Source: CBDFKB01 sp965248715
GTDB lineage: Bacteria > Pseudomonadota > Alphaproteobacteria > Rhizobiales > Rhizobiaceae
Reading direction: 5' to 3'
Length of the DNA stretch: 64,000 nucleotides
NCBI GenBank assembly: GCA_965248715.1
Contig: CBDFKB010000008.1
Coordinates: 930,001-994,000, forward strand
Shown in pieces: positions 14,999-23,692 of the stretch (position 1 is its first letter; each line of letters begins with the position of its first letter). The notes below the pieces were generated by a model. The model searched no databases and had not been told where the DNA came from. It saw only the letters and a list, made by a program, of their open reading frames with translations. Made by a program: the position numbers and the translations under genes.

Positions 14999-16231
14999 CT
15001 AAGCGGTCGTAAATTGCCCGTAGTCGACCGGCTTATCCTTGTCGAGATGCTGGTCGACGGCGGCCATCGGATATTTAAGTCCGGTGGCGCAATTAAAAAG
15101 GATGGCGGTGTCGTTGCGGCTGACCATGCCTTCGGCCAGCGCGCGGCGATAAGCGACTGCGGTCGCCGCCCCTTCCGGGCAAAGCAGGATGCCGTCTTCG
15201 GTGGCGATCTTGTCGCGGGTTTCGATAATTTCCTCGTCAGAAACCGCCATACAAAACCCGTTTGATTGGTTGACCGCGCGGATGATCAAGAAATCGCCGA
15301 CCGCGATCGGCACCCGGATGCCAGCAGCGACCGTGCGCGCATTCTGCCACAATGGGGCGTGTTCTTCGCCTGCTTGCCAGGCGCGCACGATTGGCGCGCA
15401 ACCTTCGGCCTGGACCGCGACCATGCGCGGTAGCGGGCCTTCAATCCAACCCATTTCCTTTAATTCGTGGAACGCCTTCCACATGCCGATCAGGCCGGTG
15501 CCGCCGCCTGTGGGATAAAATATCACATCCGGCAACCGCCAGCCGAACTGCTCGGCAAGCTCAAGCCCCATGGTTTTCTTACCCTCAATGCGATAGGGCT
15601 CCTTGAGGGTTGAGACGTCGAACCAGCCGGCTTTTTCCTTGCCTTCGCCGATGATCTTGCCGCAATCATTGATCAGGCCGTTCACCAACCAGGTATCGGC
15701 ACCCATTTGCCTAATTTCACGGATGTTGATGTCCGGTGTGTCAGCAGGGCACAACACGGTAGCTTGTTGCCCGGCGCGTCTGGCATAGGCGGCCATGGCG
15801 GCACCAGCATTGCCATTGGTGGGTATGGCCAGGTGCTGGATGCCAAATTCGGCCGCCATCGATACCGCCAGACAAAGGCCACGCGCCTTAAACGAACCGG
15901 TCGGCAATCGTCCCTCGTCCTTGATAATCACCTTGCCAGGTTTGCCGCCAAGGCTTGCCGCAGAATTGACCAGCGGGATTAGCGGGGTGATGGATTCGCC
16001 AAGCGAGATACGGTTTTTCGGGTCCGTGACCGGCAGCATTGGCGCGTATCGCCAAAATCCCGGTTCGCTCACATTGGCCAAGCTTTCGCGGGCAAACGCA
16101 GCACCAAGGGCATCAAGATCATAGCGCACCAGTAATGGCCGGCCGGCCTCGGAAAGACCGTGCACCTGGCCGGCCTGGTAGCGCTTGCCGGTGATCGAAC
16201 ATTCCAGGTGGGAGACAAAGGTTTCGGTCAT
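14999..16231 (-). CDS. Threonine-synthase-like PLP enzyme
   Basis: The 410-residue protein is a fold-type II PLP enzyme. KDEGRLPTGSFKARG contains the Schiff-base Lys (near residue 114), PTNGNAGAAMAAYARRAG is the phosphate/substrate loop, and YPTGGGTGLIGMWKAF binds the PLP phosphate. The N-terminal SLGESITPL and a Cys-containing leader (LECSITGKRY) match threonine synthases of the shorter plant/archaeal-like type, which convert O-phosphohomoserine to threonine. Related dehydratases or diaminopropionate enzymes cannot be excluded. ATG 16231 is preceded by CAGGAG. No other threonine genes are adjacent. Confidence 0.78.
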   Translation of the reverse strand: MTETFVSHLECSITGKRYQAGQVHGLSEAGRPLLVRYDLDALGAAFARESLANVSEPGFWRYAPMLPVTDPKNRISLGESITPLIPLVNSAASLGGKPGKVIIKDEGRLPTGSFKARGLCLAVSMAAEFGIQHLAIPTNGNAGAAMAAYARRAGQQATVLCPADTPDINIREIRQMGADTWLVNGLINDCGKIIGEGKEKAGWFDVSTLKEPYRIEGKKTMGLELAEQFGWRLPDVIFYPTGGGTGLIGMWKAFHELKEMGWIEGPLPRMVAVQAEGCAPIVRAWQAGEEHAPLWQNARTVAAGIRVPIAVGDFLIIRAVNQSNGFCMAVSDEEIIETRDKIATEDGILLCPEGAATAVAYRRALAEGMVSRNDTAILFNCATGLKYPMAAVDQHLDKDKPVDYGQFTTA

Positions 16232-16269
16232 CTTGCTCCTGTTAATATGGTTCGCGGAAATTGTTGTGG

Positions 16270-16382
16270 CCTGCTTGCGGTGGGTCCGCCCACGGGTCGA
16301 TATTGGCGGCCGGTTCGCGCCTTGTCAGCAACCAAAATCGCCGCGATCAAATGGGTCAATATCAAGTTCCCTTGGTATAATA
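16270..16382. repeat. ATACCAA-type intergenic repeat, copy 1
   Basis: This is the main content of the 387-base gap 16232-16618. On the minus strand the element opens TTATACCAAGGGAACTTG and continues with ATATTGACCCATTTGATCG. A related copy at 57467-57562 aligns over most of its length, including a GCTTG(C/T)GGTG block at the far end. Shorter copies lie at 30686-30745 and 63550-63598. The remainder of this gap shows no gene. Confidence 0.65.
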
Positions 16383-16618
16383 TCAGGTTTGCGTGCCATA
16401 AGCTGGTTGGCTGATGGTGGATGCGGGTGCTGGAAGTGCGGTGGTGGATAAAGCCCGATATTTTCATGATCGTAATGTCTTCGTGCACCTTCGCTACTTC
16501 CTTGGCGGCAAGTGGAAATCTGCCGACTAATTGCAACAGAACGAATGTTCGGTTTGTAAATGGCTGTTTGGTTTGATGAACGGAGATGGTGCGCGGTGAA
16601 TACCTACGGTACTATCGG

Positions 16619-17155
16619 TTACACTTCGCCGGTATATTGGCCACGGGCTGGGTAGTTTTTGCTGATCGCGAAATCGAGGGCGCCGATCAGTTCGCGGAAA
16701 TGCGGACGCACGAAAGGCATGGTCTGTACCGAACCGTAATAAAGCGTTTGCTGGTCGCTCACCACGAACAGACCCGGCTCGCTAAATAGCGCCGGTTCTT
16801 CGACCCCGGCCGAGGTCATGCCACGTGAGGTCGAGATATACAGGCCCCAATTGCGGGCCTCAGACAGCGGCAGATCATAGGCAAAGCGCAAATTGGCGGT
16901 TTCGATCTTGTCGGCCATTAATTGCGCGCGCTCGGCACCGTCCGACGACACGGCAATCGAACCGACACCGCGCTCGGCAAAATCCGGCACCAGTTTGTCA
17001 AACTCTTTGAGATAGGTGACGCAGATCGGGCAATGATAGCCCCGATAAAAGCAGATCACAGTGCCGCGCTTGGTGTTTTCGTTTGCCAGGTCAAACCTAC
17101 CACCGCCGGTCAACGGTAGTTGTAAATCGGGAGTTTTCTCGCGGGGCATCAACAT
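16619..17155 (-). CDS. AhpC/TSA-family (peroxiredoxin-like) protein
   Basis: The 178-residue protein has a thioredoxin fold with RGYHCPICVTYLKEF, a CxxC redox pair near residues 40-43, plus the AhpC/TSA features PDLQLPLTGGGRFDL and VSSDGAERA. The CPIC pair resembles the peroxiredoxin-like PRXL2/AAEDX group more than a typical two-Cys peroxiredoxin (which has PxxxTxxC). ATG 17155 is chosen for its AAAGGA site; an upstream in-frame start would add a basic extension. It follows the MoaD-like gene by 79 bases on the same strand, so it may be the last gene of the Mo-hydroxylase operon and protect or reduce that enzyme. Confidence 0.78.
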   Translation of the reverse strand: MLMPREKTPDLQLPLTGGGRFDLANENTKRGTVICFYRGYHCPICVTYLKEFDKLVPDFAERGVGSIAVSSDGAERAQLMADKIETANLRFAYDLPLSEARNWGLYISTSRGMTSAGVEEPALFSEPGLFVVSDQQTLYYGSVQTMPFVRPHFRELIGALDFAISKNYPARGQYTGEV

Positions 17156-17234
17156 GGCGGGTTCCTTTGAAAATCTGAGACGGAGCGGCGAAGCGGGGTT
17201 TTTGGGCACGCCAAGGGCCGCGCAAGGCTATCGT

Positions 17235-17486
17235 CTACCCGCCCGCCATGCGTGGGAACAAGTAAATTTCTTGTGTCGCCTCAACCGGCATCAGTAGATC
17301 GTCACGATGTATTTGGCCGTCGACAGCTACTGACACCCCGGCGTCGATGAAATCCTTCAGTGCTGGATACAGCACTTTGATTTCGTTCAGCATCTGGCGA
17401 ATGTTGGCCGCTTCAACCTCGACGGATTCGCGATCATTGGCCAATGCTTGCAAGGAACCCCACAAATGGACGGTTACCTGCGCCAT
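17235..17486 (-). CDS. MoaD/ThiS-family sulfur carrier
   Basis: This 83-residue beta-grasp protein opens with VTVHLWGSLQALAND and ends RMAGG, the C-terminal Gly-Gly on which MoaD and ThiS carry thiocarboxylate sulfur. The internal IEGV-type turn reads AGVSVAVDGQ. It lies 8 bases after the Mo-subunit gene in the same operon. The placement suggests supply of sulfur for the dithiolene or the terminal sulfido ligand of this hydroxylase, though it may simply be an additional MoaD. No MoaE or activating E1-like gene is nearby. Confidence 0.82.
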   Translation of the reverse strand: MAQVTVHLWGSLQALANDRESVEVEAANIRQMLNEIKVLYPALKDFIDAGVSVAVDGQIHRDDLLMPVEATQEIYLFPRMAGG

Positions 17487-17494
17487 TGCGACAA

Positions 17495-19744
17495 CTAACT
17501 GTTTTCGCTGATTGCCTTTAGCACCCGCGGCGGTGACATAGGCAATTCGGTCAACCGAACTCCGGCTGCCGCTGATACTGAATTTGCGATCGCTGCAAGC
17601 GGCGGCACAATCGAGGTTTCGCCGACCCCACGCACCCCATAAGGGTGGCCCGGATTGGGCTTTTCGATGATCACAGTGTCGATCATCGGCAGGTCCGACG
17701 CAACCGGCATGCGATAGTCGAGGAAGCCCGGGTTTTGCAGCCGGCCATCATCGCCATAAATATATTCCTCGTTGATCGCCCAGCCGATGCCCTGGACCGC
17801 GCCACCTTGGAACTGGCCCTCGACATAGGAAGGATGCACCGCCTTGCCGGCGTCTTGAACCACTGTGTAGCGGGTAATGTCGATGCGGCCGGTTTCCGGG
17901 TCGATTTCGCTGTCGACAATGTGGGTCGCAAAACTGACCCCGGCGCCGCTGGCATTGACCTCTGTATGGCCGGCGATCGGCCCGCCAGTGGTATCGGCTT
18001 GGGCAGCGATTTCAGCCAGGCTCATTGGTTCGAATTCACCAGCATTGGTGCCAGCCGGTTTGGCGTGGCCGTCTTCCCATTCAACCGCATCGACCGGAAT
18101 GTCCCAGATGCCGGCTGCCCGTTCGCACATGATTTTGATCGCCGCGCGTGCCGATTTGATCACCGCCATGCCGGAGGCAAAAGTTACCCGGCTGCCATCG
18201 GTTACGTCGTTGTAGCCAAGCGAGGAGGTATCAGCGACAATCGCACGGACCTTTGCGTATTCAATACCAAGTTCTTCCGCCGCCATTAGGCACATGGAAG
18301 CGCGCGACCCGCCGATATCCGGCGTGCCGACCGACAATACCACGGTGCCGTCCACATTGACGTTGAGCGAGGAACAGGTCTGGCCACCGAAATTGAACCA
18401 AAAGCCGCAAGCAACGCCGCGGCCCTGGTTGGCGCCAAGCGGTGCTGAATAGTGTGGATGGGCTTGGGCCGCTTCCAGGGTTTCGACTAGTCCAATGGAA
18501 CGCATTTTCGGCCCGTAGGAGGATTTGGCCCCTTCACTGGCCGCGTTTTTCAAGCGGAATTCGATCGGGTCCATGCCGAGCTTTTCGGCCATCTCCTGAA
18601 CCACGCTTTCGACTGCGAAAGCTGCCATTGGTGCGCCGGGCGCCCGGTATGCGGCCTGTTTCGGCCGGTTGCATACCACGTCATAGCCGACCGTGCGCAC
18701 ATTTTCGAGCGCGTAGCAGGCAAACGCGCTCATGGCGCCAAACTGTACCGGTGACAGCGCAAAGGCACCGCCCTGATAGCGTAATTCGGCGTCAGCGGCG
18801 GTTATTGTGCCGTTTTTCTTACAACCGATTTTGACGTCGATCGATGAAGATGAGGTCGGCCCCGAGGCGCGAAATACTTCAGCGCGCGACATCACCACCC
18901 GTACCGGCCGCGAGGCTTTGCGTGACAACGCCAGCGCCACCGGCTCGATGAACACCGTGGTTTTGCCGCCAAAACCACCGCCGATTTCCGACGCGGTTAC
19001 CCTTAGCGCCGACACGTTGATGCCAAGAAGATTGGCGCAGGTGTTGCGCACCATATAGTGGCCCTGGGTACAGCACCACAATTCCCCCGACCCGTCGACG
19101 CCGAGATTGGCGACACAGGCGTGCGGCTCGATATAACCCTGGTGGGCGGCGGCGGTGCGGAAGGAACGCTCGATGATCACATCGGCATCGGCGAAACCGG
19201 CGTCCACATCACCGTGGCCGAACTGGTGGCGCTCGGCGATATTGGAAGGTTTTGTTGGCGGTGGCGTCACCCCCTTGGTGATCATGTCATCATGCAAAAG
19301 CGGCGCCCCAGGTTTCATCGCTTCGTCGACATCGGTGACGTGCGGCAGCACTTGGTAGTCGACCTTGATTAGTTTGAGCGCCTTTTTAGCGGTTGCCCGG
19401 TCGATGGCGGCGACAGCTGCCACCGCATGACCGTCATAAAGCGCTTTGCCACGGGCCATGATATTGGCCAACACGTCCTGATCGTCGGCGTCCGCATTAA
19501 AATCGGCGGCGGTTACCACCGCCTTGACCCCGGGCAGGGCTGCCGCTTTGGACACATCAATCGAACCGATTGCGGCATGGGCGTGCGGGCTTCGCAATAC
19601 CAGGCCGACCAACATGCCTGGCAATACCAGATCGGCGCCAAACCTCGCCTTGCCGGTGACCTTGTCAATGCCGTCTGGACGATCTGGCCTGGTGCCGACA
19701 ACGCCGAATTCGGTTCTGACCGGTTCCTTGACCTTATCCAACAT
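17495..19744 (-). CDS. Xanthine-dehydrogenase-family molybdopterin-binding subunit
   Basis: The 749-residue large subunit carries the two Ald_Xan_dh_C domains (about residues 20-135 and 145-690). GGGFGGKT marks the molybdopterin site, QAAYRAPGAPM (near residue 366) is the active-site loop, and GVGETSIVPP (near residue 706) has the catalytic Glu. It hydroxylates a heterocycle or aldehyde carbon with water as oxygen donor. The loop reads AYRAPG, as in XDH and 4-hydroxybenzoyl-CoA reductase types; it lacks the AYxCSFR of form I CO dehydrogenase, so CO is unlikely. The substrate is unknown. The operon order is FAD subunit, 2Fe-2S subunit, this gene, then a MoaD-like gene. Confidence 0.9.
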   Translation of the reverse strand: MLDKVKEPVRTEFGVVGTRPDRPDGIDKVTGKARFGADLVLPGMLVGLVLRSPHAHAAIGSIDVSKAAALPGVKAVVTAADFNADADDQDVLANIMARGKALYDGHAVAAVAAIDRATAKKALKLIKVDYQVLPHVTDVDEAMKPGAPLLHDDMITKGVTPPPTKPSNIAERHQFGHGDVDAGFADADVIIERSFRTAAAHQGYIEPHACVANLGVDGSGELWCCTQGHYMVRNTCANLLGINVSALRVTASEIGGGFGGKTTVFIEPVALALSRKASRPVRVVMSRAEVFRASGPTSSSSIDVKIGCKKNGTITAADAELRYQGGAFALSPVQFGAMSAFACYALENVRTVGYDVVCNRPKQAAYRAPGAPMAAFAVESVVQEMAEKLGMDPIEFRLKNAASEGAKSSYGPKMRSIGLVETLEAAQAHPHYSAPLGANQGRGVACGFWFNFGGQTCSSLNVNVDGTVVLSVGTPDIGGSRASMCLMAAEELGIEYAKVRAIVADTSSLGYNDVTDGSRVTFASGMAVIKSARAAIKIMCERAAGIWDIPVDAVEWEDGHAKPAGTNAGEFEPMSLAEIAAQADTTGGPIAGHTEVNASGAGVSFATHIVDSEIDPETGRIDITRYTVVQDAGKAVHPSYVEGQFQGGAVQGIGWAINEEYIYGDDGRLQNPGFLDYRMPVASDLPMIDTVIIEKPNPGHPYGVRGVGETSIVPPLAAIANSVSAAAGVRLTELPMSPPRVLKAISENS

Positions 19745-19747
19745 GGT

Positions 19748-20224
19748 TCATGCTCCTCGCATTTGCGCTGCGGTATCGATCACCGCGCGCACGATTTTGT
19801 CATAGCCGGTGCAGCGGCACAGATTGCCGGCCAGCCAATAGCGGACTTCTTCTTCGCTCGGATTCGGATTGTGATCGAGCAGGGCTTTTACGGCGACCAG
19901 AAAACCGGGCGTGCACACCCCGCATTGCAGGGCCGCGTGTTCGATGAAATTTTGCTGTAACGGGTGCAGGTTTTCGCCGTCGGCCATGCCTTCGATGGTT
20001 TCGACGGTTGAACCTTGCGCCTCGGCGCCAAGCACCAAGCAGGAGCATACCAACCGGTCGTCCAACATAACGCTGCAGGCGCCGCAATCACCAGAACCGC
20101 AGCCTTCCTTGGTGCCGGTCATGCCCAAGCGGTCGCGCAATACATCGAGCAGCGTCTCATCGGTTTCACACAAATATTCGGTGTGGTCGCCATTGATGGT
20201 CGCGGAAACGTGGATTTGACTCAT
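19748..20224 (-). CDS. 2Fe-2S subunit of the Mo hydroxylase
   Basis: The 158-residue small subunit has two [2Fe-2S] domains. The N-terminal plant-ferredoxin-type cluster uses GCGSGDCGACSVMLDD (with a later Cys in VCSCLVLG). The C-terminal helical cluster uses CGVCTPGF and NLCRCTGYDKI. It shuttles electrons from the Mo centre to the FAD subunit. The gene sits 3 bases before the large-subunit start and 48 bases after the FAD gene. The closest functional relatives are the small subunits of XDH, CO dehydrogenase and nicotinate hydroxylase. Confidence 0.93.
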   Translation of the reverse strand: MSQIHVSATINGDHTEYLCETDETLLDVLRDRLGMTGTKEGCGSGDCGACSVMLDDRLVCSCLVLGAEAQGSTVETIEGMADGENLHPLQQNFIEHAALQCGVCTPGFLVAVKALLDHNPNPSEEEVRYWLAGNLCRCTGYDKIVRAVIDTAAQMRGA

Positions 20225-20272
20225 ATCAAGGTCCGTTTGCTATTAGGGTCAGGCCCAAGGCTGGGCCCAAGA

Positions 20273-21130
20273 TCAGGCGCTTGCGCGCTTGTGGGCGATT
20301 TGTGCGGCGCGTCGCGCCAATACGCCGGTGACTTTTATGCGGTATTCCCGCGTGCCGCGCTTGTCGTCGATCGGGTCGCATGCAGCAGACGCGGCATCAG
20401 CCAACGCTGCGAGAGCCTTTTCGTCGATCTTGGTGCCAATTAAGGCCTGCGCCGCGCCTTCAGGCAACAAAACGGTTGGCGCAACGGCACCAAGTGCGAC
20501 CCGGGCGCCGGTGCAAGTACCATCTTTGCCAAGGGTCAAACAGACACCGACGCCAACCACGGCGATATCCATTTCGGTGCGCGGAATAAACCGCAGATAG
20601 GCGTCACCGGTGCCGGCACCGCGCGGCGGCAAGTAAATCGACTGCACTAGCTCGCCCTTGGTCAGGCTGGTTTTGCCGGGCGCGGTCGGGATTTGTTCCA
20701 CAGCGACGTCGCGTTCGCCATCTGGTCCGACAACCCGCGCAATGGCACCAGCGGCGGCCAATGCCGGAACGCTGTCGGCGGCAGGCGATGCGTTGCACAA
20801 ATTACCGGCCATGGTGGCGCGGCCTTGCACCTGGGTCGAACCGATCAGTTCGGCCGCCTCTACTACCCCCGGCCAGGCATCACACAAGCCCTGATGTTCG
20901 CCAAGCTCCGCCCCACTGACCGCAGCACCAATGCGAAAGCCACCATCTTCTTCCACAATTGCTCTCGCGCCCTTGGCACGCTTGATGTCAACGATCAGAT
21001 CCGGCTCCAGGCCGCCATAGCGCATTTGCACCAAAAGGTCGGTGCCGCCGGCAAGTACCCGCGCCGTGCCGCCGGTGGACGCGAGTAATTTTGCGGCCTT
21101 AGAAAACGTACTAGGTGTCGCGTATTGCAT
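20273..21130 (-). CDS. FAD-binding subunit of the Mo hydroxylase
   Basis: The 285-residue subunit has the CO-dehydrogenase flavoprotein-type FAD domain. ARVLAGGTDLLVQMR is the FAD pyrophosphate loop (about residue 35), and TMAGNLCNASPAADSVPAL is the second FAD motif (about residue 110). The C-terminal domain (about 180-285) has the CoxM-like fold. It passes electrons to NAD or another acceptor. ATG 21130, behind GGAGAAG, is chosen; an in-frame extension to 21193 has no family similarity. It is the first gene of the operon. Confidence 0.9.
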   Translation of the reverse strand: MQYATPSTFSKAAKLLASTGGTARVLAGGTDLLVQMRYGGLEPDLIVDIKRAKGARAIVEEDGGFRIGAAVSGAELGEHQGLCDAWPGVVEAAELIGSTQVQGRATMAGNLCNASPAADSVPALAAAGAIARVVGPDGERDVAVEQIPTAPGKTSLTKGELVQSIYLPPRGAGTGDAYLRFIPRTEMDIAVVGVGVCLTLGKDGTCTGARVALGAVAPTVLLPEGAAQALIGTKIDEKALAALADAASAACDPIDDKRGTREYRIKVTGVLARRAAQIAHKRASA

Positions 21131-21382
21131 ATCTTCTCCAAACCGTAGCTCAGCCAAGGTCAGGTCGATAGACCGGGTGCCGATATTTGGCAATCCGTAT
21201 CACATTTATTGGCAAAAGGAATATGGAATTTCGTTTCGCCAACCGCGACTTTCCGCCTAACCAAATGGTGCCGAGAAAGGTATTGCCAGCAGGCGCGGCA
21301 AACATTGTTGCCGGCTTGCGATAAGCGGCTATAACCGCGTTTGCGATCATCGGATAAACATGCATCAAAAAAGGCAAAACCC

Positions 21383-22591
21383 ATGACTGGCACCAACCGA
21401 TATCTGGGCACGCGCACCGCGGCGATCCACGCCGGCGAGGGGCCGGACCCGACAACCGGCGCTTCGGCGCCGAACATCGTCATGTCGTCGACTTACGTGG
21501 TCGAAGAGCCGATGGGTTTTTCCGCCCACGATCTCAACGAGGATTCGCCGTTCCTATATTCACGCTGGGCCAATCCGACGGTTGGCCAATTGGAACGCAA
21601 GATCGCGGTGTTGGAGGGAACCGAGGCATGCGTATGTTTTGCCTCCGGCATGGCGGCGATGGCGGCGATCTTTTTTACTCGACTTAGCGCCGGCGATCAC
21701 GTGATAGTCTCCGACGTTTCCTATGCCGGGGTCGCCGAATTGGTGCGCGACACGCTGCCGCGTTTCGGCATCGAGGTAAGCTTGGTTGACACCAGCCATC
21801 TTGAAGCCGTTGCCAATGCGGTTAGGCCCAACACCAAACATGTGCACATCGAAAGCCCGGTCAATCCGATCATCCGGTTGACCGATCTTAAAGCGGTGGC
21901 GGAAATTGCCCATGATGCCGGCGCAAAAATATCCTGTGATTCTACCTTCGCCTCGCCAATTGCCACCCGGCCGGCCGCTCACGGCGTCGACTATGTTATG
22001 CATTCGCTGACCAAATATATTGGCGGTCACGGTGACGCGGTTGGCGGCGCGGTCGCCGCCAATGCCGAAGATGCCGCCGCACTTAATGTCGAGGCGGCAA
22101 TCCACCATGGCGGGGTCCTGTCGCCATTTAATGCATGGCTGATCGCGCGCGGCGCCGCCACCTTGCCGCTTCGCATGGGTGCGCACCAGGAAACCGCGAT
22201 GCAGGTGGCTGAATTTCTGGAAGGCGACAATCGGGTAACTCGGGTGATTTATCCCGGATTGGCATCCCATCCTCAACATGATTTGGCTTGCCGGCAGATG
22301 GAAAATTTCAGCGGCATGATTGGGTTTCAGGTCGGCAGCGAGGCTAATGGCAACCAGGTAGCGGCGCGCATGGCAGCCGGACTTCAAATCATCCACCACG
22401 CGGTTTCGCTTGGCCATCATCGCAGCTTGATCTTTTGGATGCCGACCGAAGGTATGATGTATGCTTCCTTCCGCCTGAGCGGCCAGCAACTAGCATCATA
22501 TCGCGCCTATGCCGGCGATGGCATTTTCCGCTTTTCGGTTGGGCTGGAAGATGCCGACGACATCATCGCCGATCTCGACCGGGTATTGTAG
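21383..22591 (+). CDS. Cys/Met-metabolism PLP-dependent enzyme
   Basis: The 402-residue protein is a fold-type I PLP enzyme of the cystathionine gamma-synthase/lyase family. YSRWANPTVGQLERKIA and FASGMAAMAAIFF are the cofactor-loop motifs, and HSLTKYIGGHGDAVGG holds the PLP Lys near residue 211. Members include methionine gamma-lyase, cystathionine gamma-lyase and O-acylhomoserine sulfhydrylase, and the sequence does not discriminate among them. ATG 21383 follows AAAAAAGG. It is divergent from the Mo-hydroxylase operon, with about 250 bases between the start codons. Confidence 0.85.
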   Translation: MTGTNRYLGTRTAAIHAGEGPDPTTGASAPNIVMSSTYVVEEPMGFSAHDLNEDSPFLYSRWANPTVGQLERKIAVLEGTEACVCFASGMAAMAAIFFTRLSAGDHVIVSDVSYAGVAELVRDTLPRFGIEVSLVDTSHLEAVANAVRPNTKHVHIESPVNPIIRLTDLKAVAEIAHDAGAKISCDSTFASPIATRPAAHGVDYVMHSLTKYIGGHGDAVGGAVAANAEDAAALNVEAAIHHGGVLSPFNAWLIARGAATLPLRMGAHQETAMQVAEFLEGDNRVTRVIYPGLASHPQHDLACRQMENFSGMIGFQVGSEANGNQVAARMAAGLQIIHHAVSLGHHRSLIFWMPTEGMMYASFRLSGQQLASYRAYAGDGIFRFSVGLEDADDIIADLDRVL

Positions 22592-22633
22592 CCGCGCGCG
22601 ATTGGGTGCAAACCGCACCTTATCAACAAGCTC

Positions 22634-23056
22634 CTAACCAGAGGCGCGGCTGGGAACCCAACAATAGCCGTCCGGGTCGAGAATATAGCACTCGCGCAGG
22701 CCGTGCGGGCGGTCCTGGCATTCGCGCAGCACGGTAAAGCCATGCGCGCGCGCGTTTGCCTCGGCCAGATCAGGATCGGCCTCATAAAGGCGCAACTCTA
22801 CCCCGCCGCCGCGCGGACCCAGTTCCGGCGCCAGCGATGGTAGCGGGTTGGAGTGGTAGGTGTGATCGGCGTGCAATTGAAACAGGTCATCACCATGGCT
22901 GACGATGGCGAAATCGGCGGTCGGTTGGTGAACGGTGACCGGAAACACCGCACGCAGGAATGCCAGGGTTACCGCCACGTCGCGCACCAGCATGTTGAGC
23001 CCGACACCTTTTAAACTCTTGCCAAACGTGACTGCATCGACGCTATCAAGATCCAT
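22634..23056 (-). CDS. VOC (glyoxalase/bleomycin-resistance) superfamily protein
   Basis: The 140-residue protein shows the paired beta-alpha-beta-beta-beta modules of the vicinal oxygen chelate fold (NMLVRDVAVTLAFLRAVFP at the start, YILDPDGYCWVP at the end). Potential metal ligands are the His of FQLHAD and the Glu of VELRLYEAD. The activity could be a lyase, isomerase or simple ligand binding. Its start overlaps the end of the alpha/beta-hydrolase gene by 11 bases, so the two are translated together. Neither gene suggests a substrate. Confidence 0.75.
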   Translation of the reverse strand: MDLDSVDAVTFGKSLKGVGLNMLVRDVAVTLAFLRAVFPVTVHQPTADFAIVSHGDDLFQLHADHTYHSNPLPSLAPELGPRGGGVELRLYEADPDLAEANARAHGFTVLRECQDRPHGLRECYILDPDGYCWVPSRASG

Positions 23057-23621
23057 CGTTCTCGTCTTTCCTTTTGATCTTGGCCAGGAAGCGGGCGAAC
23101 ACCATCAGCCCTTCCGGCCATGGCCCGTGGCCGCTTTCGGTATTGATATGGCCCGACTGTCCGGCATCGACAAATAGGGACCCCCAGGCCGCCGCCATGT
23201 CTTCGGCTACTTCATAGCTGCAAAAATGGTCGTTGCGGCTGGCGAGCGTCGCCGAGGGAAAAGTCAGCGGTTCGCATGAAGCAGGACCGAATGTCATCAA
23301 GTGCTTGGGGCGGATCGCCGGATTTTCCACGTCTGGCGGCGAAACGAAAAATGCCCCGGCAATCGGCACCGTGAATTCGGGCGCCGCGCGTACGATCACA
23401 TGCACGGCGATCGAATGGGCGATGAATAAGACCGGTTTTTGCGCCTGGTTGACCCGAGCCACCAAATTGGCCTTCCAATCCTCGAATACCGGCTTGTGCC
23501 AGTCACCCATCTCGACCAGGGACGCGGTGGAAATCTTGTCGGCCCAACGCGCCTGCCAGTGGCGCGGGTCGGCGCCTTTGTAACCGGGAGCAACGAGGAT
23601 TTCCGCTTCGCAAGTTTTCAT
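23046..23621 (-). CDS. RBBP9/YdeN-family serine hydrolase
   Basis: The 191-residue alpha/beta-hydrolase has the family's early VAPGYKGADPRHWQARW, the nucleophile in FIAHSIAVH (Ser near residue 74, in a weak GxSxG reading AHSIA), the NDHFCS segment, and a C-terminal GHINTESGHGPWPEG with the catalytic His. These match the RBBP9/YdeN small hydrolases. Start ATG 23621 is taken because homology begins there; the ribosome-binding site is poor. It is first of a two-gene unit with the VOC gene. The substrate is unknown. Confidence 0.82.
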   Translation of the reverse strand: MKTCEAEILVAPGYKGADPRHWQARWADKISTASLVEMGDWHKPVFEDWKANLVARVNQAQKPVLFIAHSIAVHVIVRAAPEFTVPIAGAFFVSPPDVENPAIRPKHLMTFGPASCEPLTFPSATLASRNDHFCSYEVAEDMAAAWGSLFVDAGQSGHINTESGHGPWPEGLMVFARFLAKIKRKDENDGS

Positions 23622-23692
23622 TACCGGGAAATAGCTTTGTTTACGCTCGCCAACAAGACGGATAAATTGACCCCGGGCGGATTGGATAGGTA

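Noticed and set aside
17495..21130. Aerobic CO dehydrogenase (CoxMSL).
   Set aside because: The subunit layout matches, but the large subunit has AYRAPG instead of the AYxCSFR loop that holds the Cu-S-Mo site of form I CO dehydrogenase.
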